Shown here: positions 18,334-28,186 of the stretch, in pieces
Position numbering within the stretch: the first letter of the stretch is position 1
Layout: each line of letters begins with the position of its first letter
Origin: Anaerosomatales bacterium
GTDB taxonomy: Bacteria; Actinomycetota; Coriobacteriia; Anaerosomatales; Anaerosomataceae
Direction of reading: 5' to 3'
Assembly (NCBI GenBank): GCA_030019445.1
Contig: JASEEU010000009.1
Coordinates: 1 to 64,000, forward strand
Length of the DNA stretch: 64,000 nucleotides
Notes under the pieces: model-generated
Told to the model about the DNA's origin: nothing
The model's input: the letters and a program-made list of their open reading frames with translations, nothing else
The model's database searches: none
Made by a program: the position numbers and the translations under genes

Positions 18334-19398
18334 TTACTGAGCCGCCATCTGCGCCTGCATGCGACGCGCGAGCCACGCCGCCAACACGCCGAGCGCGGCG
18401 GTGATGCCGAGCGCGATGGCCAGCTCGCCGGTAACGGTCCCGATCGACTCGCCCATCACCGACACCTGCCAGATGGGCTCGATGATCCAATAGAGCGGGA
18501 AGAGCTTCGCGATCCACTGCGGCCACTCCGGGAACACGTAGAAGATCGCGGGAGCGAACAGGAAGATGCCGGCTCCCTTCACGATGCCGAACATGATGCT
18601 CGAGTCCTTGGCGAAGACGCCCGCGACCACGCCGAGCGCGGCCGAGAGCATGGCGGCGACGATGACCACCAGGATGACCTCGAACCAGTTGGACCCCAGC
18701 ACGCCGTTGAGCGCCAGCGACGCCACGGCCATGACCGAGGCGAGCAAGACGCCGAGCAGCCACTTGGCGACGAGCACGTCGGCGGTCTTCACCGGTGTGA
18801 CGAGCATCGCCATCAGCGTGCCATGCTCCTTCTCCTCCACGAGGTTCGACCCGGGCACGAAGAGCCCGGCGATCACGAGCGCGTAGAAGACGATCACCGG
18901 CACGAGCCGGATCGAGATGGGCAGGCCGGCATCGCCGAAGTTGACGATGTCCACGACGACGGGCGCCTCGCTGCCCTCGATCTCGCGCACGAGGTCGAGG
19001 GTCGTGACCGTCAGGATTATGCGGTTGGAGGCGTAGCTCTCGCCGCCGATGAAGAACTGCAACTCGGGCCGCTCCCCGTCCCTGACCGCGTCGTCGAAGC
19101 CGGCGGGCAGGATGAGCCCCGCGTCGAGGTCGTTCTCCTCCACGAGACGCTTGAGCTCGGCCTCGTCCTCAAGAAGCGTGACATCGACTCCATCCATGTC
19201 CGTAACGGACTCGGTGATGTAGGAGTCGCCATCATCGACGATGCCGAGGCGCGGCTGCGGATCGAACAGCGAGCCGAACGCGACCTGCAGGATGAGCGTG
19301 AGCGCGAAGGGGAGGATGATCGCCCATAGGAAGATAGGCGAGCGAGGCCCGAGCGCGAGGTCCTTGCGCAGGACCTTCCACATACGAGAGAGGCTCAT
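18334..19398 (-). CDS. ABC-2 type transporter permease
   Basis: This 354-residue ABC-2 permease has an N-terminal helix at about residues 20-40. A large extracytoplasmic loop spans about 45-170, and five further helices lie at 170-350, including the VEEKEHGTLMAMLVTPV motif typical of NatB/DrrB-like permeases. The ATG at 19398 overlaps the stop of the upstream permease (ATGA), so translation is coupled. Two different permeases and one ATPase imply a heterodimeric exporter. Confidence 0.88.
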   Translation of the reverse strand: MSLSRMWKVLRKDLALGPRSPIFLWAIILPFALTLILQVAFGSLFDPQPRLGIVDDGDSYITESVTDMDGVDVTLLEDEAELKRLVEENDLDAGLILPAGFDDAVRDGERPELQFFIGGESYASNRIILTVTTLDLVREIEGSEAPVVVDIVNFGDAGLPISIRLVPVIVFYALVIAGLFVPGSNLVEEKEHGTLMAMLVTPVKTADVLVAKWLLGVLLASVMAVASLALNGVLGSNWFEVILVVIVAAMLSAALGVVAGVFAKDSSIMFGIVKGAGIFLFAPAIFYVFPEWPQWIAKLFPLYWIIEPIWQVSVMGESIGTVTGELAIALGITAALGVLAAWLARRMQAQMAAQ

Positions 19399-20642
19399 AG
19401 CGATTCCACCTTCCGCTTCAGCGCGACGAGTCCCGCGCCGTACAGCACGACGAGCCATACGCCCGCATAGGCGAGCGCCGACCAGGAGCTCGCCCACGTG
19501 GCGTCGTAGACGGTGGCGCCCACGAGGACGTCGATGATCGGGTAGGTCGGGATGAAGCGCACCCAGGCCGCGACCGAGCCCGGTATGAGCACGGCGAACG
19601 ACGGGATGAGCAGCGGCACGGTGAACAACATCGCGTAGAAGAGTTGGCCCATGAAGTCCCTGCCGGCAGAACCCACGAACAGCGCCACTCCGGTGAACAT
19701 GACGGCGCCCATGAGGAGCACGGTGAGCAGCAGCGACCAGTTCTCGGCGGTCACCCCTCCGATGAGCACGAGGATGATGAGCGCCTGGCTGAGCGACATG
19801 AGCGTGCCGAAGATCGTCTTCGCGGTGAGGAAGTGCCAGACCTTGGCGGGCGTCACGAGCACGGCCGTCACGGTGCGCTGCAGCACCTCGGTCGAGACGA
19901 GCGAGGCCATGGAGAACGTCTCCATGAGCAGGATCATGAACAGCAGCATCGGGCGCATGCGCTCCTGCAGCGTCACCTGGCTACCCGCGCGGTCCTCGCC
20001 CAGGACGATCGTCTCCTCGGCGGGGAGGTCGACGGGCAGCTCCCGGCCGGCGAACTGGTACGCGGCTTCACGCACGAAGCTCCGCATGGCGGCCTGGATC
20101 TCCTCATCGACCGCCGCGTCGGAGTAGACGGTGACGGTCACGTCGCCAGCGCCGGTCGCCACATCGGCGATGAAGTCATCGGGGAACGCGATCCCGATGT
20201 CCACGTTCACGCGCGTGGCGTCCTCCGGCTTGTCGGTGTCGGCGTCCGGGTCGCGCAGCACGAGTTCTCCCGCATCGGTGCGCCACGCTTCCAGCTCGCC
20301 TTCGATGACGCGCGTCATCTCCTCGGCATCATCGAACTCGAGCAGCAGCAGCCCTTCCTCTTGCTCCGCGAGGTCGGCCTCGTCAAGCTGGGCGAGCTGC
20401 TCCTCGGTGGCGCCCAGCGAGCGGAGTGTGTCTTCCGCTTCTGCGATCATCGTGGAGACCGACGGCGAGACGGCGAGCGTGATCGTCTCGTCCACGGAGT
20501 CGGGAAGGAAATGGAAGACGATGGGCACCGCGACGAGGACCACCAGGGTCAGCGCCAGATAGATGGTGTCGCGTGAGTAGGCCTTGAACTCCTTCTTCAG
20601 GAGCGCGCCTATGAGCGCGAGCGATGAGATGGGCTTGCTCAT
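19395..20642 (-). CDS. ABC-2 type transporter permease (larger partner)
   Basis: This 415-residue permease has its first helix near residues 25-45. A long extracytoplasmic loop of about 180 residues follows and is acidic, with many Glu and Asp. A helix bundle occupies about 230-405. The loop before the second helix contains LQERMRPMLLFMILLMETFS, and the STEVLQRTVTAVLVTPAKVW segment is the ABC-2 motif. It is coupled by 4-nt overlaps to both neighbours. This two-permease layout resembles NatA/NatB-like sodium or drug exporters, but the substrate is unknown. Confidence 0.88.
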   Translation of the reverse strand: MSKPISSLALIGALLKKEFKAYSRDTIYLALTLVVLVAVPIVFHFLPDSVDETITLAVSPSVSTMIAEAEDTLRSLGATEEQLAQLDEADLAEQEEGLLLLEFDDAEEMTRVIEGELEAWRTDAGELVLRDPDADTDKPEDATRVNVDIGIAFPDDFIADVATGAGDVTVTVYSDAAVDEEIQAAMRSFVREAAYQFAGRELPVDLPAEETIVLGEDRAGSQVTLQERMRPMLLFMILLMETFSMASLVSTEVLQRTVTAVLVTPAKVWHFLTAKTIFGTLMSLSQALIILVLIGGVTAENWSLLLTVLLMGAVMFTGVALFVGSAGRDFMGQLFYAMLFTVPLLIPSFAVLIPGSVAAWVRFIPTYPIIDVLVGATVYDATWASSWSALAYAGVWLVVLYGAGLVALKRKVESL

Positions 20643-21502
20643 CCTTCGAGCCCCCTACCGGTCAGCTGGATGAAGATCTGCTCCAGCGTCGCCTCCTCGG
20701 TATGGATCGTCATGAGGTTCGGGGAGGCCGCAAGCTCGGCGAGACGGGCCGAGGCGCCTTCGGCGTCGATCTCGAATCGCTCCTCCCGCACGTCCTCGCC
20801 GTTGCGGAGGCGGACCTTCACGGAGCGCGTGCCATACTTGAGTTTCAGACTCTCCGGCGTATCGAGCGCGACGACCTCGCCCTCGTTGATGAACGCGACG
20901 CGGTCGGAGAGCTCGTCGGCCTCGAACATGTCGTGCGTGGTGAGCAGCACGGCGGCGCCTCGCTCGGCTTCCTCCTTGATGGTCTTGCGGATGGCCGCCG
21001 AGGTGACCGGGTCCAGACCGTCGGTGGGCTCGTCGAGGAAGAGGACGCGTGGCTTGTTTATGAACGCGCGCGAGATCATCATGCGCTGGCGCATGCCCTT
21101 GGAGAAGCTGCTCACACGGTCCTTGGCGCGGTCGGCGAGCCCGACGCGGCGCAGCACCTCGAGCGAGTCGGCGTCCTTGATGCCGAAGAGCGAGGCGAAG
21201 AAGTCCAGGTTCTCGAGCGCGGTCATGTTGAGGTAGAGGTTCTTCTCCTCGAAGCACACACCGATCTGCGCCTGGACCTCCGGGTCGTCTTTCGTGACAT
21301 CCTTGCCGAGGATGCGCGCGGTGCCCTTCTGGGGCGTCAGCTGCCCGGTGAGCATCTTGATGGTCGTGGACTTGCCGGCGCCGTTGGGGCCGAGGAAGCC
21401 GAGGATCTCACCCGGCTGCACGTCGAACGAGATGCCTTTCACGGCCTGAAGGTCGCCGTACGCGTAGTGCAGGTCCTGCACCTGGATGGCGGGTTCGCTC
21501 AT
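20639..21502 (-). CDS. ABC-2 transporter ATPase
   Basis: This 287-residue ATPase has Walker A GPNGAGKST near residue 39, Q-loop region QIGVCFEEKNLYLN near 80, signature SFSKGMRQRMMISRAF near 130, and Walker B VLFLDEPTDGLDP near 152. A C-terminal domain of about 60 residues is typical of DrrA/NatA-type ATPases. It overlaps both flanking genes by 4 nt. Confidence 0.93.
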   Translation of the reverse strand: MSEPAIQVQDLHYAYGDLQAVKGISFDVQPGEILGFLGPNGAGKSTTIKMLTGQLTPQKGTARILGKDVTKDDPEVQAQIGVCFEEKNLYLNMTALENLDFFASLFGIKDADSLEVLRRVGLADRAKDRVSSFSKGMRQRMMISRAFINKPRVLFLDEPTDGLDPVTSAAIRKTIKEEAERGAAVLLTTHDMFEADELSDRVAFINEGEVVALDTPESLKLKYGTRSVKVRLRNGEDVREERFEIDAEGASARLAELAASPNLMTIHTEEATLEQIFIQLTGRGLEG

Positions 21503-21966
21503 CGCTTGTTCCTCTCATTCCAACGATTCATCATCTCCGCGAACTCCTCCTCGAAGAAGGAGTAGACGTCTTCCATCTCACGCAGACGCTCGAGCGCCGC
21601 CTCGGACTCCGCGTACTCCATGGCGTTGCGCACGGTGGCCGTGATGCTGCTCATCACCGCGAACTTCTTGCCGAGGATCGGACCCCAGGATCCCTTGAGT
21701 ATCCGGTAGTGCATCTCGCGGGAGCCGGGGACGCGGTAGCGCTCGGCCAGTTCCGTTCCCGCCAGGAACTGCGTGGCGTTGCTCACCGAGGCACGCGACA
21801 TGCCGAGCTGCTCGACGAGCTCGCTCGTCGAGAGGCCCTCGCCGGGCGCCAGGGTGAGGGCCGTGAACACGCGGGAGATGGCGTGGGGGAAACCGACCCC
21901 CTCCATCACCCGGGCCAACTTCTCGAAAGCCACATCCCGCCGTCGATCGTGATCGGCGTCAGCCAT
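21499..21966 (-). CDS. GbsR/MarR-like transcriptional regulator
   Basis: This 155-residue regulator has a winged helix at about residues 30-95 (LSTSELVEQLGMSRASVSNATQFL is the helix-turn-helix) and a C-terminal helical region of the GbsR type. It is first in the ABC exporter operon, overlapping the ATPase gene by 4 nt. Autoregulation through the inverted repeat at 22010-22030 is likely. The start ATG has AGGAGGAAGCG upstream. Confidence 0.85.
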   Translation of the reverse strand: MADADHDRRRDVAFEKLARVMEGVGFPHAISRVFTALTLAPGEGLSTSELVEQLGMSRASVSNATQFLAGTELAERYRVPGSREMHYRILKGSWGPILGKKFAVMSSITATVRNAMEYAESEAALERLREMEDVYSFFEEEFAEMMNRWNERNKR

Positions 21967-22009
21967 CGCTTCCTCCTCTCGGGCGTGCTGTCAGTCGATT
22001 CCCAACTTT

Positions 22010-22030
22010 CAGAAATGTCTAACACTTCTG
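22010..22030 (-). promoter_or_regulatory. Candidate operator of the exporter operon
   Basis: The inverted repeat CAGAA-N11-TTCTG lies 44 nt upstream of the regulator gene in an AT-richer stretch, a typical place for a self-repressing MarR/GbsR dimer site. Confidence 0.4.
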
Positions 22031-22067
22031 TCATGGTTGAACATACCCCCTCCGGCCGCAGGACGCA

Positions 22068-22102
22068 ACACGACCCCGGATCGGCTCGATCCGGGGTCGT
22101 GT
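22068..22102. terminator. Strong stem-loop terminator after the baeRF gene
   Basis: A perfect 15-bp stem (ACACGACCCCGGATC with its complement, loop GGCTC) lies 21 nt beyond the stop of the minus-strand baeRF gene. No long T tract is present, but the stem is very stable. Confidence 0.7.
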
Positions 22103-22122
22103 CACCGGCGTGCGCCGACGGC

Positions 22123-23280
22123 CTAGTAGCGCAGGAGTGCGGCCGCCTCGCCACCCTGCGGGACGTCCTCGGCGGCGACGGCGTGAATCTCGCCATCGGT
22201 GAGCAGCGTCCTGAGCGCGGCCGCGTCGAGCAGGTCCTCGTCGCCGGGGTGTCGCGTGTCGTGGAGCGTGGCCGTAGCGCTCGACTCGTCGTACGCGCCC
22301 CACCAGTGGCGGTCGTGCGCGACGAAGAGCGTCTCGACCCGCCCCTGGTGCGCTGCCGCGATGATGGTCCCGGGGTCGTTGGTGGCGCGCGGGCTCGCCC
22401 ACTGCTCGACGACCCGCTCGGCCGCCTCGGCACGCTCGGCGTCGAACAGCGTGCTCGCCACCTGCCATGTCTGCTCGTGCATGCCCTGGACGCCGAGCGT
22501 CTCGGGATTGCCGGTCACGGCCTGTTCGGCCAGGTGAGCGTAGGTGTTCTGCTCCCGGTAGATGGGGAGCAGGTAGTCGACCCCGACGAGCACGAGGGGC
22601 GCCGGTTGTGCGCCGAGAAGACCGGCGAGGCCGGCGTCGATCTCACGGAAGTACCGTTCGAGCTCCTTCTTGGCGTCGAGCTCCCCGGTGCCGTGGAACA
22701 CGGCCGGCCGCCGGCCGCCGGGCCCGCCCGAGGTCTGCGTGTGGAACTGCAGCGACTGCTTCTCGAAGTCGAACCACTTGACCGCCTCAGCGAGGCTCGT
22801 CGGAAGGTCGGCGGCCGAGAGGTCGATCTCGGTCAAGTGATAGCGGGATCCCCGGAACAGCCGCGCGCGCTTCTGCGAGAGCGCGAGCACCCAGTATGCG
22901 CGCGCGCTGCCGAGCGCGCGCAGCAGCGGCTTCAGGTAGAAGCGCTCTCCCACGATGACCTCGTCGGTGAACGGTTCGAGCAGGCGGAACGCCCGCGACC
23001 CCTCCGCGTCAGCGAAGACAGCGAGCCCTTCTCGGCTACGGAGCCAGAACGGCCGGTCCTCGATGAGCTTGCGCGCAGGACGCAGCAGCGCCTCGGCGTC
23101 TCGGCCCTTCACGCCACGCGACTCGAGCTCGCGCTCGGCGTCCCCGAGGAGCACGCGCAAGCGGGTCTGGTCCTCCTGCGTGGAGGGCCCGAACCGATGC
23201 GTGGGCATGTAGACGGAAACGCGCGGCCCGGGGCCGCGGTTCGCGAGCGCCTGTAGGTCGTCGCGGGTGAGGACGTCCAT
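22123..23280 (-). CDS. baeRF-family protein (archaeo-eukaryotic release factor 1-like)
   Basis: This 385-residue protein resembles the bacterial archaeo-eukaryotic-type release factor (baeRF) family. Recognisable parts are the N-terminal SVYMPTHRFGPSTQEDQ, ALSQKRARLFRG near residue 145, the loop SGGPGGRRPAVFHG near 205 (the position of the catalytic GGQ-like loop), and VGVDYLLPIYREQN near 255. Relatives such as Vms1/ANKZF1 release nascent chains from stalled ribosomes, and bacterial members are predicted to act on ribosomes. The ATG has AAGGAGAC upstream. The gene follows the copper ATPase gene by 140 nt and may be stress induced. Confidence 0.8.
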   Translation of the reverse strand: MDVLTRDDLQALANRGPGPRVSVYMPTHRFGPSTQEDQTRLRVLLGDAERELESRGVKGRDAEALLRPARKLIEDRPFWLRSREGLAVFADAEGSRAFRLLEPFTDEVIVGERFYLKPLLRALGSARAYWVLALSQKRARLFRGSRYHLTEIDLSAADLPTSLAEAVKWFDFEKQSLQFHTQTSGGPGGRRPAVFHGTGELDAKKELERYFREIDAGLAGLLGAQPAPLVLVGVDYLLPIYREQNTYAHLAEQAVTGNPETLGVQGMHEQTWQVASTLFDAERAEAAERVVEQWASPRATNDPGTIIAAAHQGRVETLFVAHDRHWWGAYDESSATATLHDTRHPGDEDLLDAAALRTLLTDGEIHAVAAEDVPQGGEAAALLRY

Positions 23281-23420
23281 GGAGGTCTCCTTCCTGCCGA
23301 TCGGTGCTGGCAACGCAAGAAGACGGGACCCGCGCTCAGCGCGGACGAGCTCGTCCGCTCGCGTGTCGTGACATATCGTGCATATACCCACTGCCGCGCG
23401 CAGGCGCAGAAGCGCAGGCG

Positions 23421-25418
23421 TCACGTCCTGAGGAGCCGGGCGTTGATCGCCACGATCACCGTGGAGAGCGACATCAGGACGGCCCCGACCGCGGGCGAGA
23501 GCAGCACGCCCGCCCACACGAGCGCCCCCGCGGCGGCGGGGATCGCGATGATGTTGTAACCGGTGGCCCACGCGAGGTTCTGTCGCATCTTGCGGTAGGT
23601 CGCCCGGGAGAGCGAGACGACGTCCACCACGTCGCGCGGGTCGCTGCGGACGAGGACGATGTCGGCGGTCTCTACGGCGACGTCGGTGCCGGCGCCGATG
23701 GCGATACCCACGTCGGCGGTCGCGAGCGCCGGCGCGTCGTTCACCCCGTCGCCGACCATCGCGGTGCGCAGCCCTCGGCCCTGCACCTCGGCGACTCGGG
23801 CCGCCTTCTCGTGCGGGAGGACCTCGGCGAAATAGTCGTCCAGGTCGAGCTGGCGCGCGACCCACTCGGCCACGCGCCGGTTGTCCCCGGTGAGCATCAT
23901 GCACTCCACGCCCATCTCCTTGAGCGCGGCGATGGCCTCGCGAGACTCGGGTCGCACGACATCGGCGAGCGCGATGGCGCCGAGCAGGTCCGCGTCAGCG
24001 AGCACGTAGACGACCGTCTTGCCCTCGTCCGAGCGGTGCGCGGGCTCCGCCGAGGGGACCTCGATGCCTTTCTCGGCCAGGTGACCCGGGCTCACGACTG
24101 CCACGAGCATGCCCTCGACAGTGGCCTGCGCGCCCGTGCCGGGGATGGCCGAGAAGTCCCTCGCTTCCGCGGGCGTCGTGACCTGTGCCGCGATGCCCCG
24201 GGCGATCGGGTGCTCGCTGCGCGCTTCCACCGCGGCCGCGAGCTCGAGGACGCGCTCGGGCTCGATGCCCTCGGCGAGCGGGATGACGTCGGTGACGGCG
24301 AAGCGGCCCTCGGTGAGCGTGCCGGTCTTGTCGAAGATGACGGCATCGATCCCGCGCGCCTGCTCGAACGCGCTGCGGTCGCGGATCAGCAGCCCGTTGC
24401 CGGCCGCGAGCGCTGTCGACACGGCGACGACGAGCGGGATCGCGAGCCCGAGGGCGTGCGGGCACGTGATGACCATGACGGTGACGGCCCGCTCCAGCGC
24501 GAAGACCGCTCCCTCGTCGCTGGCGGCCGCCCATGCGGCGAACGTGGTCGCCCCCGCCACGATGGCGATGATGGTGAGCCACATGGCGGCCCGGTCGGCA
24601 AGGTCCTGGGTGCGCGAGCGCGACTCCTGCGCCTCCCGGACGAGGTCCACGACCTGCGAGAGGTACGACTCGGCGCCGGTCTTCGTCACTTCGACGGTGA
24701 TGGAGCCGTCCGTGTTCACCGAGCCGCCGATGACCTCGTCGCCGACGCTCTTGGCCACCGGCTCGCTCTCTCCGGTGACGAGCGACTCGTCCACCGAGGT
24801 CGCGCCATCGACCACATCGCCGTCGACCGGGAGCTTCTCGCCCGGCTTCACCAGCACGCGGTCGCCGGTGACGAGCTCGGCGACCGGCACGTCGGAGACG
24901 CTTCCGTCCTCGGCAACCCGGTGTGCTTCCTTGGGCATCAGCCGCGCGAGCTTCTCGAGCGCGCGTGATGCGCCCATGACCGAGCGCATCTCGAGCCAGT
25001 GGCCGAGCAGCATGATGTCGACGAGCGTCGCGAGCTCCCAGAAGAAGTCGGCGCCGCGCAGGCCGAGCACAGTCGCCGCGCTGTAGAAGAAGGCCACGGA
25101 GATCGCGAGCGCGACGAGGGTCATCATCCCGGGCGCCCGTTCGCGCAGCTCGTCGACGAGCCCGGTCAGAAACGGCCAGCCGCCGTACACGTAGATCGCG
25201 GTCGACAGGCCGAGAAGGAGGTACCCGCTTCCGGAGAATGCGAGCGGCGCCTCCAGGCCGAGCAGGCCCCACAGCATCTCGGAGAGCGCCAACACCGGGA
25301 TGGTGAGCGCGAGCGAGATCCAGAATCGGCGGCGGAAGTCGGCCACCATCATCTCGTGGTGCGACATCTCCTGGTGTGACATGCCCTCGTGGTCGGACGG
25401 CATCGCTGTCTCCTGCAC
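23421..25418 (-). CDS. copB: CopB-type heavy-metal P1B ATPase
   Basis: This 665-residue P-type ATPase has a short Met- and His-rich N-terminus ([12 protein letters not shown]) in place of a CxxC domain, which with the CPH membrane motif places it in the CopB (Cu/Ag) subclass. Key motifs are TGES near residue 222, ITCPHALGL near 330, phosphorylation site DKTGTLTEG near 375, the SEHPIARG nucleotide-binding motif near 420, MLTGDNR near 505 and [10 protein letters not shown] near 555. I place the start at GTG 25418, 2 nt after an AAGGAGGTCC site. The alternative ATG is at 25403. A GGGTATATACCC palindrome just upstream suggests metal-responsive control. Confidence 0.92.
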   Translation of the reverse strand: MQETAMPSDHEGMSHQEMSHHEMMVADFRRRFWISLALTIPVLALSEMLWGLLGLEAPLAFSGSGYLLLGLSTAIYVYGGWPFLTGLVDELRERAPGMMTLVALAISVAFFYSAATVLGLRGADFFWELATLVDIMLLGHWLEMRSVMGASRALEKLARLMPKEAHRVAEDGSVSDVPVAELVTGDRVLVKPGEKLPVDGDVVDGATSVDESLVTGESEPVAKSVGDEVIGGSVNTDGSITVEVTKTGAESYLSQVVDLVREAQESRSRTQDLADRAAMWLTIIAIVAGATTFAAWAAASDEGAVFALERAVTVMVITCPHALGLAIPLVVAVSTALAAGNGLLIRDRSAFEQARGIDAVIFDKTGTLTEGRFAVTDVIPLAEGIEPERVLELAAAVEARSEHPIARGIAAQVTTPAEARDFSAIPGTGAQATVEGMLVAVVSPGHLAEKGIEVPSAEPAHRSDEGKTVVYVLADADLLGAIALADVVRPESREAIAALKEMGVECMMLTGDNRRVAEWVARQLDLDDYFAEVLPHEKAARVAEVQGRGLRTAMVGDGVNDAPALATADVGIAIGAGTDVAVETADIVLVRSDPRDVVDVVSLSRATYRKMRQNLAWATGYNIIAIPAAAGALVWAGVLLSPAVGAVLMSLSTVIVAINARLLRT

Positions 25419-25445
25419 TGCGGACCTCCTTCGTTGCCGATACGC

Positions 25446-25457
25446 GGGTATATACCC
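25446..25457. promoter_or_regulatory. GGGTATATACCC palindrome, candidate copper-regulator operator
   Basis: This perfect 12-nt palindrome lies 28 nt upstream of the copB start. CsoR-type copper repressors bind GC-rich palindromes with a TACCC/GGGTA core, and this fits that core without the usual longer spacer. No regulator gene is nearby. Confidence 0.4.
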
Positions 25458-25657
25458 CTCGACCTGCGGATTCGCCGGGGCAGGATGCGCGCTCAGGATG
25501 TCGGCGGCTCCCATCGCGGCCATCGGCGCTGACCAGTCGGCGGGCGAAGGGCGCGGCGTGTGTCCGGCGTCACAGGCTGGCACGCGGCGTGCTCCAGGCC
25601 GTCCAGCCGGCTGCCGATAGATGCTTCTATGAGAGACAGCCGTGCTTGGAGCGTGCG

Positions 25658-28129
25658 ATGCATCCTCGAAGAGCCATACGATCCCTGGTAGCGGCGCTGG
25701 TCATCCTGGCGATGATCGTCGCCACCCCGGCGATCGCGGCGACCGGTGCGATGCCGTCCATCGGGATCGCCGTCCAGCCGGGGGAGACCGTCTCTCCCGA
25801 AGCCCGGGTCGTCGTGGTCTGGGAGCCGGGCCTGGTCAGCGCATCAGCCGTACAGGCCCAGGTCGAGCGACGCGGCTTCGAGTTGCGCCGGGAGCTGCGC
25901 CTCGGCGAGCGCCGGGCCGCCGTGCTGAAGGCACCGCCCGGTCAGGACGTCGCGGCTGCGGCTCGTGCGCTCGAGGCGATCCCCGGGGTCGCCTACGCGG
26001 AGCCCGACAACAAAGTGCGCGCCACGCTCAGTCCCGATGACCCCATCTACACGGCCGGTGTGCAATGGCCGCACGAGCGGATCCAGAGCGAGGCGGCGTG
26101 GGACGTCACGACGGGCGAACGGTCGGTGATCGTCGCCGTGCTCGACACCGGAATCGACCACGAGCATCCGGAGCTCGCCCCCGCCATCGATGCAGACCTG
26201 GGTCGCGACATCGTGAACGACGACTACTGGGCCGACGACGATGAGTCGCACGGCACGATGGTCTCGGGCCTGATCGCAGCGGCCTCGGACAACGCCACCG
26301 GGATGGCGAGCGTCGCTCCTGGCGTGACCCTGATGCCCGTCAAGGTGCTCGACGACTGGGGCACGGGGTTCGACTCGGATGTGGCCGAGGGCATCTACTG
26401 GGCGATCGACCACGGTGCGGACATCATCAACATGAGCCTTGGGGGAAGCGCCGCCTCGACGACGCTCGGCGACGCCGTCCAGGCAGCGCAGGAAGCGGGG
26501 GTGCTGGTCATCGCGGCTGCCGGCAACACCGGCACGGAAGGCGTCAACTATCCGGCTGCGTACCCGTGGACCATCGCCGTCGGAGCGACGACACCCACCG
26601 ATACCGTCGCGTCGTACTCGACGTTCGGACCGGAGGTGCTCCTCTCGGCACCGGGGGGAGAGCTCACGTTCGACGCTGAGGGGGGCCACGACTGGACGAC
26701 GACGGTGCTGTCCTGCTACCCGCTGGATCTGACGCCTTCGGGCTATCTGCCGTATGCGTACGGCTTCGGGACGTCGCTCGCCGCCCCGCATGTGACCGGC
26801 GCCGCGGCGTTGCTCATGTCCCGCGACGCGAGCGCGTCGGCCCTCGACGTGCGGGAGGCGCTCGTGTCCACCGCCAGGGACCTGGGCGACCCGGGAGTCG
26901 ATCCGTACTACGGGGCGGGTCTCATCCAGATGGCGGATGCGCTCGTCTACCTCACCGACACGTTGCCGCCGACGACGACATCCGACGCTCAGGCGCAGTA
27001 CCTGGACGAGGCGACGATCGCGCTCTGGGCGGACGACGGGAGCGGCACCGGCGTGGCGGACACCTTCTACCGCCTCGACGGTGGCGCCGAGACGACTTAC
27101 ACCGCACCGGTCACGGTGACGGGCTACGGCCCCCACGAGCTCTCCTTCTGGAGCGTCGACGTGGCGGGTAACGTGGAGTCCGCGCAGACCGCGGCGTTCG
27201 AGGTCGTCCACCCGTTCGCCGCCAAGCGGCTCGCGGGGTCGAACCGCTACGCGACGGCGCTCGCCATATCGCGCGAGGTCTTCGACGCGGGATCTGCGCC
27301 CCACGTCGTGCTCGCGACGGGCGAGGCCTTCGCTGACGCGCTCTCGGCATCGGCGCTTGCCGGCATCTACGACGGACCGTTGCTGCTGACCGGGCGCGAC
27401 ACGCTCGCCCCCGGCGTGCTGGCGGAGCTGGACCGGCTCGGCGCGACCCATGTCACCATCGTGGGCGGGGCCTCGGCCGTCTCGGGCACGGTCGCCTCGC
27501 AACTCGGCTCGGCGGGGCTCACCGTGCACCGCGTCTACGGCTCCGACCGATACCGCACCGCGTCGGCCGTGGCGGCGAAGGTGCGTGCCGCGTCAGGCTC
27601 GACGATCGCGTTCGTGGTGCGCGGAGACGGCTTCGCCGACGCCCTCGCCGTATCGCCGCTCGCCTATGCCGAGGGGATCCCGATCCTGCTCGTGGAGCCG
27701 GATTCGATACCCGCGGGCACCTCGTTCAGCGGCGTGTCTTCGGTCGTGATCGCGGGCGGGACGACTGCGGTCTCCTCGGCGGTGGAGAGCTCGATCAAGC
27801 GTCGCGGCATCGCGGTCACGCGCGTGCGCGGCGCCGACCGCTACGCGACCGCTGTCGCGGTGGCCCGCTATGGCATCGGACGCGGCTGGGTGACGCGCTC
27901 CTACATCGGGATGGCGACAGGCGCCGGCTTTGCGGACGCGCTCGCGGGAGGTGCGGCAGCGGGCCACGCCGGCGGTGCGCTCGTGCTGACGGACCCGTCC
28001 GTGCTCAGCGCCTCGGCTGCGGCGTACCTGGCCGAAAGCCGTGCTGACGTGCGCGTGCTCCACGTGTATGGTGGAGTATCGGCCGTCGGCACGAGCCCGT
28101 ACGCGGCAGCTGTCGCGCTCTGCGACTGA
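25658..28129 (+). CDS. Secreted subtilase with C-terminal cell-wall-binding repeats (paralogue 1)
   Basis: This 823-residue protein starts with a signal peptide at about residues 1-27 ending in AIAA. An inhibitor-like prodomain region spans about 40-125. An S8 catalytic domain spans about 140-440 with the complete triad: [11 protein letters not shown] (Asp), ESHGTMVSG (His) and GTSLAAPHV (Ser). An Ig-like linker follows at about 440-525. Three cell-wall-binding-2 repeats occupy the last 300 residues, seen as [16 protein letters not shown] and GADRYATA. It is probably displayed on the cell surface and processes proteins there. The start ATG has TTGGAG upstream. Paralogue 2 follows after 57 nt. 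Confidence 0.93.
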   Translation: MHPRRAIRSLVAALVILAMIVATPAIAATGAMPSIGIAVQPGETVSPEARVVVVWEPGLVSASAVQAQVERRGFELRRELRLGERRAAVLKAPPGQDVAAAARALEAIPGVAYAEPDNKVRATLSPDDPIYTAGVQWPHERIQSEAAWDVTTGERSVIVAVLDTGIDHEHPELAPAIDADLGRDIVNDDYWADDDESHGTMVSGLIAAASDNATGMASVAPGVTLMPVKVLDDWGTGFDSDVAEGIYWAIDHGADIINMSLGGSAASTTLGDAVQAAQEAGVLVIAAAGNTGTEGVNYPAAYPWTIAVGATTPTDTVASYSTFGPEVLLSAPGGELTFDAEGGHDWTTTVLSCYPLDLTPSGYLPYAYGFGTSLAAPHVTGAAALLMSRDASASALDVREALVSTARDLGDPGVDPYYGAGLIQMADALVYLTDTLPPTTTSDAQAQYLDEATIALWADDGSGTGVADTFYRLDGGAETTYTAPVTVTGYGPHELSFWSVDVAGNVESAQTAAFEVVHPFAAKRLAGSNRYATALAISREVFDAGSAPHVVLATGEAFADALSASALAGIYDGPLLLTGRDTLAPGVLAELDRLGATHVTIVGGASAVSGTVASQLGSAGLTVHRVYGSDRYRTASAVAAKVRAASGSTIAFVVRGDGFADALAVSPLAYAEGIPILLVEPDSIPAGTSFSGVSSVVIAGGTTAVSSAVESSIKRRGIAVTRVRGADRYATAVAVARYGIGRGWVTRSYIGMATGAGFADALAGGAAAGHAGGALVLTDPSVLSASAAAYLAESRADVRVLHVYGGVSAVGTSPYAAAVALCD

Positions 28130-28186
28130 GCCGCCGAGCCGGCGCGCTGACCGACCGGGCGCGGGCCCGCCGATGAAGGAGCAGCA

